The notes: generated by a model from the letters alone, not told the origin. A stretch of 64,000 nucleotides of DNA from Hyparrhenia diplandra (GCA_015847255.1 JADLZK010010876.1:496001-560000); one strand, 5' to 3'; counted from the first letter of the stretch, positions 11,521 to 24,750 are shown. Made by a program: numbers and translations.

Positions 11521-14094
11521 AACGGGCCAACATCAGGTTTTTACGGGATAATAATAAAGAGTTTGAGCACACCACAACAGGCGTGCCACGCAGGCTTATT
11601 GGGGGCCGATCGGCCCGAATAACAGAACCGATCGGCCCACGAGCCCCCTCTCGTGTCCAGATTTTTGTCTCACACGGTCTCCCTACATGTGTAATCCCGA
11701 AAAACTACCTTCCGGATCTGTTTTCGCGATCGTAAACCCGATCTATCGTCCCCGAAAAAAAAATTTCGATTCATATATAATTGAGGGTAGACCATCCCTT
11801 TTTCTCATCCAATCTCCAACCGGCAGCCATGGCGTAAAAAACAGCTTGTCCCCTTCAATGAAAAAGCCAAGCAAGTTGTTCCTTTCAACAAGCAACCAAA
11901 GCCGCCGTCATACCACCCAATCATACCCCCTTCCATATGTTCCACCTCGTCGTCCTCCCTACGCCACCACCACCGCAAGGACGCAAGCAAATCATGTACG
12001 CTGGCCCGTGCGATCGCCGCCGTAAGCTGCATTAAAGAAGCCGATCCATGTTCCTAGCTACATGGAGGTTCAAGAACCAAAGGAGGGCGAAGGCGTCTCA
12101 CACGCGTTCGCAGGACGCTTAACGGCAACACGAGGATGCACAAGTATACTACAGCACCTCCGTGTCGTACTCACCATCGACGGAATCCGCTAAGGAATCC
12201 CGGATCAAGAGGGTTCCCGCTATCGAGGCCAACAGATGCCCCGTAAAAAGAAGAACCGAAAAACCGTAGCTGACCTCGCCCTAGAAGTTGCAGCCCTTGC
12301 AAAGAACATGCAAGGAGATCCATCGCGTCAACACTAGCCTCACTAATTCCGTCCTTCATCTCTTAGAGAATGAAGGAAAGAAGAAGCGTAAAACGGGGGT
12401 GAAGAGGATGCTAGTCGCAACACGAAGAAGGGCAAGGGCCCTATGTAAGCACCATAGTTAGAGAGCACAGGAGTCTTAAATTTAGTTCGAATAAAATCGT
12501 CTAGCTTGGATTAGTTAAGTTTAGTTAAGTTTAGAATATTAGGAAATTCGGATTTATGTAATAAAGTGCTCTCTCTTTCAATAAAGTAATCCACGAGTTG
12601 AGTCAATTATTTTTCTATATTTTTTGGATATGTTTTTGTCTCCACCATGCTTTGTATGCAAGATAACATAAAAATAAGTATGGGAGAAAATCCGTGACGA
12701 CCCGAAAAACGTAAACTTTCGCGACGGAAATCGGGAAAATCGGAATTAAATTGGAACCATCGACTCAAGACGACGAGCCGCTGCCCCGCACGACCTCGGG
12801 GCCATACCATTTCGGCCCCAAAAAAACTGGGCCGATCGGCCTCGCCTGGGCCCACTCAAGGCCAGCCTCGCCCAATTCGGTTCGCTTCCTAAAACTTTTT
12901 AATTTTTCGTAATTTATTTTCCGTTCCAAATTAAAATAAATTTTTTTTGTTATGGTATATTTTCCAATATGAAAATGATGACCGAACAAAATTTTGCATG
13001 ATTAAATTCCTATTTTTATCGTCACTTGTTGGGATGCTTTAATTATTTAAAATATGAACAAAGTTAGAATAATGAGATCCTCTTTCTTTTATCTTGTCTT
13101 TGGAGAGTTATTTATTTTAAAATATTAAAATCATTAGTTATGTTTCTCCTTTGTGATCAATGAATTACCCTAATAGAGCCGTAGCAATCATTAAAGATAA
13201 ATCTAATTAATTGTTGCTTTCTTGTATTGAGCTTTGTCAAAACCACGACCCATGTTGAAATTTGTCTAAAGTCTAAGATCAAGATCACATACACCGCTTT
13301 CACTAAAGTATCCATGCTCTAAAAGTTTTAATCTCTATCTCCCATAATTTTAATTGTTGAAAAAAGGTACAGCTATGAAAAGCCAAATGTTCAAAATTCT
13401 AAGAGTGGAGAGAAAAGTGAGAGAGAGGAGAAAATGAGCAAGTGTTCTACGGGTCGAGAAGAACCCCCTCTCTAAGAAAGGAAAAAGGCAAAAATAAAGA
13501 GAAGAATAATGGACAAGTGTCCGAGGGTGAGTAGGGCCCACTTCTCTAATAATTAAGAGAGTAAAAATGGACATGTGTCCAGGGGTGAGTAGAACCCACC
13601 TCTCTACAAATTAGCTGGTTACCTCTCTCGAAAAAAAAAAGAGAGAAAAAGAAATGTAAATGTTTCAAAAAGGGAGATAAAAGATTTTCAACTAGAAAGA
13701 GCAGTGGTAATAATAATCTTGATTCACTTGCACATCTTGATCTATGACTTATGACATTTATCTCAATGGATCCACAGTTGACTCAGCAATAAATACAAAG
13801 TGAGTGTGCTACATGTTCTTGAGCTCCGCTAATATAAATAATAATGTGAGGATATAATATACTTTGAGAGACTTGAGAGCATCACAAAGGAGTAAGCATA
13901 GCTATGTGTTCTTTTCAAAACTTATGAAAAAATCTCTCCAAAGAGACTTGATTCAAGAATAAAGGTGATCTGTTTCTAACTGTTTCATGCTCAGAGATCC
14001 CAAAGTGCAGGTATGACTATGGAAGAGTAATCATGATCCATGTTTAGACCATCCTTTTATCGAGGACGAGTAAAAGCCTAAGTATGGGGGAGTT
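11521..14094 (+). other. E2 3' non-coding region with polypurine tract
   Basis: About 2.6 kb after integrase with no ORF that resembles a known protein. In particular, no envelope-like gene of the kind some Athila members carry was recognised. Palindromic GGCCGATCGGCC motifs occur at about 11,606-11,640 and 12,832. The middle (12,880-13,700) is AT-rich. The polypurine tract AAGTATGGGGGAG (14,080-14,092) abuts the 3' LTR. Confidence 0.7.
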
Positions 14095-15422
14095 TGTTGA
14101 CACTTGTTAACGTATATTTTTAATTATCAACTAAACATGGAAAAGGACTAAAATATAATTAGATAACCTTATTAGGGGTTTATATTAATGATTTCCATGA
14201 GTTTTGGTAAAGTTGTGATTTGCGGGGACTTAACAGAAAAAAAGGTAGAATTTAACGCAATCCAACTCCGAACAAAGTCTAGACGGCTCGAATACACCCG
14301 ACGGGAACAAAACTTAGCACCCAAGAAAACATCATCTAGAAGACTCCGAAAGCCACGACGCATCACGGGGGCCCGGGGTGGGACCCACCCAGGGCCGATC
14401 GCCCAATATCCGCCGCCGCGGCACGGCTTGGCCCCCAAGTCGTCCTGTTTCGAACGTTCCTCCACCGCCTCTAAGACGCAATCTAATCCGGTCGTTTGAT
14501 GTCGGTTTGATCCGATGGTGTCGGTGGGAGCACGAGATGTATCTAGGTCAAACCCCGGGTACCTCCTCCGGCTATATAAGCGGCCCCGGCCCCCCGGCTT
14601 CAATCAATCTCAGTTCAATCTTCAATTCAATCGGATCATCAACGGCGACAAGAGATAGAAGCTCTAGATTAGAATTAGATTGAGAGTTAGTTTTGCAAGT
14701 TGAGAGAATTAGAGAGCGGTTGAGGCGGAGTAGAAGGAAGGCCGGAGCTGTCGGGCGCCTCCATCTTCTTCCTCCTGCGGAGTTGGCGCCTCCATCATCA
14801 TCTCCCTCGAGCCGATGCCATTGGAGCACGACTCGAGATCTTGTGGATTGTTCGAATTCCATTTAAGTAAGTGATATTGTCTCTATTGTTCTTAAGGTTC
14901 GTATTTCTTTGATAAGATTACTTTTGATTCCATGCCGCTCTTGAATTAAAGTTGTTAGATTAATGTAAGCGTGGTGCTTAGATTGACTAGCTTATTACGA
15001 ATACCTTCTATAGGCCGAGGTGAAGACACTTGTTAAGGCCGATCGTAGTGGTGACAAAGACTATTGAGTCCTTTGTTACGCTTTGCCCCGTTTATAGAAA
15101 TCGTAGGAGACCCCCTGCGTTGTTAGCGTAGAATCCCTTTATTAAGAGTTTCTTCATGACAACCCCTCTTAAGAACAATGTGCAAATGATTTATTTGAAG
15201 TGAGAATAAGACCTTCCTACTAGAACTCCTTATCTTTATTATCTATCTAGTTTTATTAAACCACTTAGAGATCAGTAATAAATCTCAAGAACCCTTTTTC
15301 TACGTTCTCCCCGTGGATTCGATATTTAAAACCCATTACCCCGGTGAAGTGCTCACCGGTATCCGCGGCGCTTGCGGATTATCCATCATAATATTCCTCA
15401 GAGGCTTAGCAAATACCAACAA
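14095..15422 (+). repeat. E2 3' LTR
   Basis: Copy of 5,653-6,985 with the same ends. TATATAAG is at 14,573-14,580. It ends ...TACCAACAA at the target duplication GTAGT (15,423-15,427), where E1 sequence resumes. Confidence 0.92.
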
Positions 15423-15427
15423 GTAGT
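15423..15427. repeat. Target-site duplication of E2 (right copy)
   Basis: GTAGT, the partner of 5,648-5,652. Confidence 0.85.
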
Positions 15428-16720
15428 CCTTAATTAATTCTAGCCATCTTTCGGGGCGCATATTCAAATCGACCGGGTAAAGATATACTTCGGACTTTTT
15501 ATGGTCTCGTATAAACATGACAAGTATTACCCAAGAGATAATGACGCCAGATTTTTAAAGCATGAACCACTGCTGCTAGCTCTAGATCATGAGTTGGATA
15601 ATGCTCTTCATGCCGTTTTAGTTGGCATGATGCATAGGCAATGACTTTGCCTTCTTGCATTAACACACAACCAATACCAATACCAGATGCGTCACAATAG
15701 ACGTCAAATGGCTTTTCAATATCTGGTTGAGCTAAAATAGGGGCGTGGTTAGTGCTTTCTTCAATGTTCGAAAAGCTTGCTCACACTCGGTGACCATACA
15801 AACTTAGTCTCGATTCTTTAGCAACTCCGTGATAGGCTTTGCTACTCTAGAAAAAGTCGGGAATGAATCGACGGTAATATCCCGCCATTCCAAGAAAACT
15901 ACGAACTTCATGAGCAGGTCATTGGTGGTTTCCAATTGAGGATATCTTTCACTTTGCTTGGGTCAACGGCAACTCCTTCTAATGATAGCACATGACCCAG
16001 AATTGTACTTCCTTCAAATTTTAAGGCACATTTGCTAAATTTAGCATAGAGTTGATGGCTTCTCAATCGATTTTTTAAAACTATTACGAGATGCTCGCAT
16101 GCTCTTCTTCATTCTTGGAATAAACAAAAATATCATCAATAAATACCACCACGAACTTGTCCAATTCTGACATAAACATTGTATTCATCAAGTACATGAA
16201 ATGAGTCGGGGCATTTGTTAAACCAAAAGACATAACTAAATATTCATAAAGACCGATCCGGTGGTAAATGCGGTCTTCGGAATATCTTCGGATTTAATCG
16301 ATTTGATGATACCCCGATCTCGGATCAATCTTGGAAAAGACTTTTGCTCCAGCTAACCGATCAAAGAGCAAATCAATGCAGGGGGGGGTACTTGTTTTTA
16401 ATTGTCACTTCATTAAGTGGGACGATAATCTATACACATCCTCAAAGTCTGATCCTTCTTCTTCAAAAAAATAATTTGGACATCCCCAAGGTGAAGAACT
16501 TGGTCTAATAAATCCTTTTTCTAATAACTCTTGTGGCGAAGTTTTCATTTCGGCTAATTCCTTTGGTGCCATTCTATAAGCTCTTCGAGAGATGGGAGTA
16601 GTTCCCGGTTTCAATTCTATACTAAATTGAACACATCTCTCTCCGGTGGTAGTCCAGGCAAATCATCTGGAAATACATCCGGAAACTCGCATACTACTGG
16701 GATGTCTTTGATCTCTTTAA
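15423..16720 (-). pseudogene. E1 reverse transcriptase and most of RNase H
   Basis: On the minus strand the reading starts with F-P-D-V-F-P-D-D-L-P-G-L-P-P-E-R (about 16,640-16,690), the usual linker into RT of this clade. It continues P-G-T-T-P-I-S-R-R-A-Y-R-M-A-P-K-E-L (about 16,555-16,610), G-F-I-R-P-S-S-S-P-W-G-C-P (about 16,480-16,520) and the catalytic F-I-D-D at 16,132-16,143. RNase H runs to R-W-L-E-L-I-K-D-Y at about 15,425-15,455 and is then cut by E2. At least five frame changes are needed to follow it. The rest of pol is at 4,056-5,652. Confidence 0.85.
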
Positions 16721-17110
16721 CACAGATTGCACATACTTTTTCAACTGCCCTCTTTACAATTGGAAGTTGAATAAGGAGTTCAGAATTTTCCTCGGGTAAC
16801 TTTACTTTGACAGTTCTATTGATGGTATCTATAATAGTACCATAGCGGTACAATTGAGTTCATACCAAGGATCACATCCATTTCTTGATCCTTTAGAACT
16901 ATCATATTGGTGGGGAAATCATATCCACCTAATGTTATGGGGATTTGATATACCACTTCTTTAGTACTCATCGCCCCCGTGTGAGTGTATAATGAATTCA
17001 TCTTTCATTTCCCGATGGCTATCTCATTTTTCACCACAAATGTTTTATCGATAAATGTATGCGATGCACAGTAATCAAATAATATTATCAAAAGGCGTTT
17101 AGCTTAACAG
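16721..17110 (-). pseudogene. E1 aspartic protease
   Basis: The minus strand reads F-D-Y-C-A-S-H-T-F-I-D-K-T-F (about 17,035-17,085), equivalent to the retropepsin D-S-G-A-S-H-T-F motif with the Ser-Gly replaced. It continues I-T-L-G-G-Y-D-F-P-T-N-M-I-V-L then M-D-V-I-L-G-M-N-S (about 16,860-16,950), the second conserved part of the fold. The altered catalytic triplet suggests loss of activity, although a base error could mimic it. The protease cleaves the Gag-Pol polyprotein. Confidence 0.75.
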
Positions 17111-17209
17111 GAACATACCCATCATGATTGGTTCCCCGCCGGTATTTCTTCCACATTAGTACAAAGTACACCTTTCAGTTTTCTTTTCACCCTTTCCCTT
17201 CGAGCATTC

Positions 17210-18324
17210 GATTATTATTCTTGTTCTCTTTGTTGCGGTGACTTCGAAGCTACCGATAACCGGGTTATACCTTCGAGGATTGGGGCATTCTCGAGAATAA
17301 TGACCGGGTTTTCCACAATTATAACAAATGGGAGTGTGGCTTTGTGGAGTAGGGTTACGAATGACGGGGGCATTCTACCGACGTGGGTAAGGGAAGAGGC
17401 TGCAAAGAGGTCGGACAAATGACTGCTGTCTAGGGCCGAACTGTGGTGGGACGATAAGAAGGACGAAAATGATTTACGGGATGGTAAATCACTCTCGACG
17501 CTTTTGAATTACCACGGAATATCCGGAGGGTAAATTCTTCTTTTTCTTTTTCTTCCTTTTGCTCATATTCCATAAGAACACGATTCTTTTTCTCACAAGA
17601 TATTGCCATGTTTACCACATCATGATAAGAATCCGTATCACGGATATTCATCATAGCATGAAGCTTTGGATGGAGGCCTCGGATGAACCACTCCTTCTTC
17701 TTTTCATCCGAATTCACAAGTGCTGTGGCATACTGTGACAAGTGATTAAACTTGCCAACATACTGAAGTACCGAGTCTTCTCCTTGCTTTAAAGCTAAGA
17801 ACTCATCTAGCTTCTTGGCCATAACTCCTGCTGGAATGAAATGAGCACGAAAAGGCATGCTTAAATTCATCCTGTGTGATTTGATGTCCAAAGAAGCCTT
17901 TCGGCTTTGAAATTATTCCACCAAGCTCCTAAGATATTCGAAGTGTTGTGCAGCAAAGAGGGGCTTCGATGATCCGCATACAAGTCATTAACTCAAACTT
18001 TTGCTCCATAGCACGAAGCCAATCATCTGCCTCTAACGGCTCATCAGCTCTACTAAAGATTGGAGGTTTTGTGCCAGTGAACTCTGGATAAGAAGTGTCG
18101 TCTTCTTTCATCATGTCGGCCCTTGTGGCCACGACGATTGTTATTCTGATTTTGTTGGGCCATTTCTCGTACCAACCGAGAATTTTCTGTAGTAGCCTGA
18201 AGCAACATACGGGAATTTTCTGCAGAAGTCTGGACTAAGGCCGCAATAGCCTCGACAGCATTGGTTGGGACGGTGGAGGATCGGGCATAGCAGCCCTTAA
18301 ACTACTAGCATTTGATTGAGGCAT
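17210..18324 (-). pseudogene. E1 gag with CCHC zinc knuckle
   Basis: The probable start is the minus-strand ATG at 18,324 (M-P-Q-S-N-A-S-S-L). Gag core motifs follow: P-E-F-T-G-T-K-P-P-I-F then A-D-D-W-L-R-A-M-E-Q-K-F-E (about 18,005-18,095), and F-L-A-L-K-Q-G-E-D-S-V-L-Q-Y-V-G-K-F-N (about 17,745-17,805). The nucleocapsid knuckle C-Y-N-C-G-K-P-G-H-Y-S-R-E-C (about 17,280-17,325) fits CX2CX4HX4C. Frame changes near 17,420 and 17,900 break the ORF. It builds the particle and binds element RNA. Confidence 0.82.
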
Positions 18325-19662
18325 CTTTTTTTAAAACAAAACTATATAACACCCAACCAGATTTATTGAACTTCAAAAGAAATACAAAAGAAACAACACA
18401 TATAACTTATTCTTAAAATAGGGTTCCCATTCTACGTCTACCCGGGGCTCATCTAAGTAATCAGAATGAGAACCTCCTAATTATCGGGCCCCACCGCACT
18501 GTCATTGTCCCAAAGACCTTTGACAATTTGTGCATACACCGATAACTTAAGAAGCCCCTGTTGATAACTCATACCAGATCAACAAAGGAGTAGCTACAAC
18601 ATTACAACATTTGTTACAAAAATACGATCGAAAGTGCGAAAGAATAATAACATTAATTTTATAAAATGTGAGTAAGTTACATATTCTACAAAAAACCTCA
18701 CTCCTACTTTAAGGGTCATTCTTCGACTCATTGTCACTAACGTGAGGCTCCACTTCTTCCGGATTCTCCTCTTCTTCCACATTCTCTTGGATTACTACAC
18801 CCAAATCATCTTGTACTTGCCTGGGGTTGGTGATTTGGGTTGAGGAGATTATTCATATGCTGAATTTGTATATTTGATTGACTTCTTGAGCTTCGGTTGA
18901 ATCGCATAAGCCACCGATTCTCGATTATCTTGAATTAGATGATCACACCGATGTTTGAAGCGCTGTCTTCTCGTGGACCGTCTCAATCAATGCCCCGACT
19001 ACACTTCCCATAGTTTTGAGCACGTCAATCCAACTCGACTTGCGGTTTTCAATTTGGATTGCAAAGCATGACATCTTTCTCTCGGGTAGCTTGATCCAAT
19101 TCTTTTGGTCGGGCGCTCAATCTCTTCTCGAAGATCTTTCTTGTGCTTCCCGCCGCTTCCTTCATGAGTTTTTGTTTGACTAGTGCTTGCTTCGGGATCA
19201 TCTCTTTGCCGCAATTCGGTGATGAGGGACGCCTTTTGGTCCTGTCTTCTTCCTAGGAGTCATTTTGGTACGGGCCATCCCTGTGGTATAGTTAAGATCG
19301 ATTACCAAGATTCAGGTAGGAGGATCTAAAGGTTAGCAAGAATAGGGTTGATACTACTTAACCCAAACCACATTAAAGGGAAGGTAAACATTAACAAATG
19401 ATTTAAACATGATGCATGAATCGAACCTACGCATACAATCAATAAAGACTTTGGCATTAAAAAGAGTTTATAAGTAGGGCAATATATAATACTACTCCAC
19501 TTATATCCTTTTGAAATTGGATAAGAAAGTTTTTCCAATAGAATAAGATAAGAAGATAAGCAATTTGGACCAAAGTAAGAATAAATTAGTTTGACCCAAA
19601 TCATTTTGAAGTTTTATAAAGTAATAATACAAGTAACACCGGTAACGGAGGCTCGATGTCAC
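18325..19662 (-). other. E1 5' leader and primer-binding site
   Basis: About 1.3 kb between the 5' LTR and gag without a convincing ORF. Directly beside the LTR (19,648-19,662) the minus strand reads TGACATCGAGCCTCC. This resembles the initiator-Met tRNA complement TGGTATCAGAGCCTC, except for a GT-to-AC change and a missing A at the CAG. The missing base fits the CHG-site errors seen elsewhere. Confidence 0.6.
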
Positions 19663-22210
19663 TGTAAAAGTAACCTTCCAAATTACAGGCCCCACATGTA
19701 CTAATTATCGGTTCAACAACCTTTATTGGTCACATATGTGCACCGTAACCTGAAAAGTACTATTAACTATTCCAACCAGATCCGTTATTGAGGTCATTGC
19801 AGTATTACAACAATTTTCATACATAATCAGAGTAAAACAGCGGAAGACTTATATTACAATAATTTTACAACCATTTGTTTAAAACAAGTTTTACAACATA
19901 TAAGTAGGAGTAGTAGAAAGTTTATTACATATATTACACTCACGAGACCCGCCCATCGGGTCTCTTTTCTCACTCATCGCCACTCTCCTCTTGATGGATC
20001 GTCATACAACAAGGTCCAAAGGCAAGACATGACTACCCGGTCCTCGCAACATGGGTTAACAAACCCCCGAAAGTACGGGAGTACTCAACAAGACTTACCC
20101 GACTAAAAGAAAATAGGAGAAGACTCAGGAATGTTGGTCTAATAGAATTCAAGGTAAGGCTTTCAAAGCAAGAATCAAGGACTCTCTTTGCGTAAAAAGC
20201 TCACTAGAAGTGAATCCTTACTTCCAACATTTTAATTCCAATTTAGTTTCTCACCTATTCTAGGTGATCTTATACTAGAGCACACACTTTGTAGATATTC
20301 CATCACTTCTTCCATCTCTTCATAGTTCCATAATTAAACTACGATATAAGTCGGGAAACCGAAGTCTCCATATCCCGAGAAGCACGGCAATTTCGAAATC
20401 GATTAACCCAGCTGGGTAGTTCTTTCCACACGACATATGTAGCACTTAAGCTTGCATATATCAACCCATTCTTGGATGCTCAAAATGGAACCGCGTCCTA
20501 CGCCACCCGAGAGTACCGTACACCTCCAATCCGGGACTTTAACCCACGAGGGTAACATGTACTCCCCGCCATCTCTCCACTCCCAAAGGCGCGCGGTTTA
20601 TGCGTTTTCGATTTGACACCCCCAAGATTGGGCTTACCGAAGTATGAGGTTGGAACTAGTTTCAACTGCCCTGGGACGACGCATGCAGACAGCGTGCCAT
20701 TGGTCAAAAGACCTCAGGCGCGAGTGCGTTCCATAGTCTCGGTTAATGTGCCTACACGCTGGGTCCTTAATCGACAAGCCGGGAATACTACAATCGAGAC
20801 TCCATTCTCAATGCAAATTACCCGACCGGTCTCAACTTAAACACCATATCCCAAAGATGGTTTCCTCATATAGCATCCTTTCTCATCAACTGCCCATTCT
20901 AGCTATCATAAGAGACTTGTCATATTTTGACTCAAAAGTCTAACTAATTTAGCCAAAGCTAAGCATTTCTAAGCATTTTACCAAAACGGGTTATCAAGGT
21001 AGATATCGAAATAAACAAGGATGGATAATGCATCAATTAGATTGTCACTCAACTCCTATCACCTAATGCAAAAGATTAAGCAAAGGTGATATAAAGCTTT
21101 ATAAAATACAAGGAAAGTTTAAATGAACCAGGGGCTTGCCTTGATTGATGAAGTAACTTCGACTTCGGACGATGGATCACAATACTCGAGCTAGGGTCAA
21201 CAAGATAGCCTTCTTCGGAGGCTTGATCAACGACTTCTCGGTCACCTTCGTTCACTATACGAAAAGAATAACATATGCTTAACATGATGCCATGTATATA
21301 AACATGAGGCGAGAGTGCATGAAATGATAAACGCTTGAGTACAACTTTCCTTCACGATAAAGTTGCAACCCAACAAAACCAACTTGTTGAACTACTCTAC
21401 GAGATATCATCACCATTGCCTAAGGAGTTCTCAAGGACCATCTAATAGTGGTGTGGTTTAGGGTTCACAAAACAACCCAAAATCTACCCAAAACCCTAAA
21501 TTAGAAGTCATTAAACAATTTGCTTTACACATAAAATAATAGGGCATGAAATAATAAATATTTTAATTTTTTTTCTAAACAAGCTTAAAATTTTTGTACA
21601 GGTAGATCATGTCATAAAACAGTGTTAAAATAATTTTCATGATTTTTGGATAAATAAAATAATTATTAAAAATCAAGGAAGATGCATTTTTCAATTAAAA
21701 TTTGTATTTTTAAATCATGTCAAAACTATTCAAAATTCAAGTTTCATATTTTTCATGGATAGACATACCCATGGGAAGACTACACAAAAATTTCAGAATT
21801 TTTGAGCTAATATTTGAATTTATATGAAATTTACAAAAACAGACACTATTCAAATAAAAGAAATTGAATAAAACATTTCAAAATTGAAAAAGGGGTTCTG
21901 GGTCAAAACGGCCCGACATCGTACTCGGCCCAAAGATCGTGCAGGCCTGTTCTCGCGTGCAAGACGGACCGATGCAGGATGAACAGAGTGTTGGGTCGGG
22001 CCTGCAAAGGCTACTCTCGGCGGCACTGTTCACGTGCCATCGGCACGTGCTCACCGGCGACGCGCGGGCGCCATCACGCGGCGCGGCCGCTGTCCGGCGC
22101 CCGGTGATGGGTTAAAAAGAAAACGAGGGCAGGAGGGCAGCCGTGAGCTCACCGTGAGCTTGGGACGGGGCTCTCGGTTTTGCGGCGGGGCTAGGCCGGA
22201 GGTGCGTCGA
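19663..22210 (-). repeat. E1 5' LTR, first piece (left of E3)
   Basis: Matches 146 to about 2,680 of the left LTR, starting TGTAAAAGTAACC. It breaks off at GGTGCGTCGA where E3 inserted. It is the 3' portion of the 5' LTR because the element reads on the minus strand. Confidence 0.9.
22206..22210. repeat. Target-site duplication of E3 (left copy)
   Basis: GTCGA before E3 pairs with GCCGA at 34,881-34,885, one mismatch. The uninterrupted LTR at 2,664-2,675 has GGATCGACGGCG, consistent with one ancestral GTCGA site. Confidence 0.6.
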
Positions 22211-22731
22211 TGTGGATGGGATCACCTAAGGACTCCAGAGAGTTGTTCGCAGGATTCTATCCTAGCCTGCGGCCATAAACAACCCCGTAAGGCAATGGAA
22301 GCATAGCTACGGTAGACATTTGTAATCGGGGATAGAACTCTAGTCGGATTACCATGTTTAGAGTTTGGGTGTTCAATCCTCGACGGACAACCCTCTCTCG
22401 TATCCGACTAGGTCCGTAGCAAAGCTCTTTGGCCCCTTGAACTATAAAAGGCGGCCAAAGAGCACCTCGTAGGGGAGAGCGCAACTTGAACACATCAAGT
22501 TTGTAAACCTTATAAACCGATCCTCGGTTGACCCCATCAATAAAAAACAAGGCTCACGCCGATTGGACATAAAGGTCTTTACTCGATCAAGGATCGAGGG
22601 CCCGAACCAAGATAAAAACCCCGTCTCCATGTCAATCTGCGCAACAAACCGCGGACTCTGTGTTCATCGAGGCCGAACAAACCGCCCGGCTCACCCCCCG
22701 TGGTGGGGCTCGGTCGTAAAAAACATCGACA
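22211..22731 (+). repeat. E3 5' LTR
   Basis: Matches 34,354-34,880. TATAAAAG lies at 22,443-22,450. The end is taken at ...AACATCGACA. Just after it GGGCGCCGGGTAGGGG (about 22,737-22,752) looks like the primer-binding site (GGCGCC core). The two copies differ at sites such as CCTCGTAGGGG here against CCTCAGAGGGG in the partner. Confidence 0.88.
22443..22450 (+). promoter_or_regulatory. TATA box of E3 5' LTR
   Basis: TATAAAAG followed by GCGGCC, conserved at 34,595-34,602 in the 3' LTR. It is a plausible core promoter for the element transcript. Confidence 0.65.
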
Positions 22732-24750
22732 AATGGGGGGCGCCGGGTAGGGGCTCTCGCCGAATTTCAGCCCGAGAGTTCGGGCGGACCACGACATCAT
22801 GGGCTCGACGACGAAATACGATCATCTTCGGATCATGGACTTGCGAGATCGACGACGACGGCAAGACTCGAAGCTACATCATCGAGAAATCCAAGGCCGG
22901 AGAATCAGAACTCGCCGAGAGGCTCGGGCAATTGACACTCGCCGACATCGCCTCAGAAACGGAGAACAAGCTCGACACCGACTGGGAGGACTACGTCGCA
23001 AGACCTGAAACCCAAAACGGACTCGGGAAAGGGAGTCATCCAAGGTTCAAAGGCGAACCCAAGACAACTCGAAGCGATACTCCTACTCCGGCTCGCATAA
23101 GGGAACCGGGATCAATTCGAAAAGAATTTTTTCAAGAAAGGCTACCCCGACGGAGAAAGAAGGCTTAAACCGAGACAAACTGGTGTCAACCTAGGTTACC
23201 TTACCAATTCCCCAACGGACTACGTAATGCCGCGTTCACACATACAAGGCGTATCAAGACAACTTTCAAAAGAAGGCTGGAGATTCCTTTGAAGGGCGCA
23301 AGAACCAGGACTCGCCCTAACAAGGACGCCGGAGGAGTGCATCATCCATCGCCTAGAACCCTCACAAAGACCGAACGTCAAGAAACGGCGGTGTACAGGG
23401 ATGGCAAGTTTACCTAATCTTCCCCTCGGACTAAAAGGAGTGGCGTCCAAAGGCTCATGATCCCAACGAAATCTTGGTGATAGCAAGAGCCCGCACGCCG
23501 CTTAACCCTCTAGATGCCCCCGACATCGTCCACCGACGAAGGTCTATCAAACATCTCGGCGGACAAAAGAACCCAAGAAGACGAAGGAGAAGACCACCGT
23601 CATTCAAGGCTAAGAAGAAACAAGTGAAGGGAGGACGCCGAGACAGAGCGAGCAAGCGCAAAGAAGCCTGGAGCAAATACCAAGCCGACCAAGGCGAATA
23701 TGAGAAGATGAAATCTCGAAAAGGGAAGTCAAGATGACCATCGACAACACACGGAAAGATACAAGAGTTGATTGAACGCCTCAAGACCGCTTCAAACCCG
23801 AATGACGAGGAGAGGCTCATCAAGGAAGCGCTTCGAAAAGCCACCCAAGAAAGAGATCCCGCCAGTCACAATCGAAGGCAAACAACTCGCACATACAAAG
23901 AAGTCGGTCTAATGTCTTCGAGAGGTTGGGCACATGGAGAACTCCCGTAAACTCAAGGCGGCTCCGGAGGGATGGTGGAAACCAGAGACCCCCGAGGGTT
24001 AATCTCACCCCAAGACCAAGCCAACACGAAGAAGTCGCGGAGTCCACGTACAGACCCGCAAGAACCTTGACAAAAGGAGCAAGATCCTCGGGACAAATCG
24101 AAGGGAGGACAACAGGGGGCTATGACAGATTCCCTTGCTTCGCAGAAAGACTACAAGGAGTCAAACTACCCCCAAAGTTCAAACCTTCAAATCACTCAAA
24201 ATACGATGGGAAAACAGAGCCCAAGCAATGGCTCAGAGTCTACTCACAATCCATTGAGCTGGCTGGAGGAGATGATGACGCAAAAGCCGTTTTCTTTCCC
24301 ATGGCTCTAGAAGCTCTACCGCTCCAATGGTTCGACAAGATCGAAGAGGGCTCAATAGAATACTGGGAAGATTTGCAAAAAATATTTTGCAATAACTTCG
24401 CAGGAATCATCACCCATAACATCACGCAGCCGAATTAAAGAGCCTCAAGCGTAAGCCAGGAGAATCCTTGAGAGATTACTATCGAAGATTTGGCGAGATG
24501 AGATCCAGTGTGCATGACATCACGTAAAGAGAAGTGGTGGATGCGCGTAATGGAATCTCAAAGATGGCAATTTCGACTTCTACAAAGACAACCCGAGGAC
24601 CAACGAACAGTTCAAGCTCACCGTTGAAAAAAATGATCGGAGCCGAAGAAAGAACCCGCGGATCGCTTCCCCGAGAGAAAGAACACGGAAGGCCCGAAGA
24701 AAGAACGTAACAACTCTCAAGAATACAAGAAGCGAGGACCGCACAACACA
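22732..24750 (+). pseudogene. E3 gag
   Basis: The N-terminal part is acidic and polar (S-E-L-A-E-R-L-G-Q-L-T-L-A-D-I-A-S at about 22,905-22,955). The core motif is K-F-K-P-S-N-H-S-K-Y-D-G-K-T-E-P-K-Q-W-L (24,176-24,235), followed by F-P-M-A-L-E-A-L-P-L-Q-W-F (about 24,295-24,333) and, after a stop at 24,436, S-L-K-R-K-P-G-E-S-L-R-D-Y-Y-R-R-F (24,442-24,492). A Lys/Arg/Glu-rich tail extends to about 24,750. Frames change near 23,170, 23,740 and 24,440. Gag packages element RNA. The boundary with protease is not sharp. Confidence 0.78.

Larger units (their letters stand above)
5653..15422 (+). mobile_element. E2: Athila-type Ty3/gypsy retrotransposon
   Basis: A 9.77-kb plus-strand element with LTRs of 1,333 and 1,328 bp, starting TGTTGACAC and ending ACCAACAA, flanked by GTAGT. 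It has a tRNA-Asp-like primer site, gag, protease, RT, RNase H and integrase in the Ty3 order, and a polypurine tract ending GGGGGAG. The RNase H reading (I-I-Q-P-P-D-W-S-L-P-F-E-I-M-C-D-A-S-D-Y) is characteristic of the Athila lineage. It lies in the RNase H coding region of E1, so it is younger than E1. Every domain has stops or frameshifts. Confidence 0.9.

Noticed and set aside
22563..23168. 201-codon ORF as an independent gene
   Set aside because: It begins inside the E3 LTR and continues into the gag leader of E3; it belongs to the retroelement.
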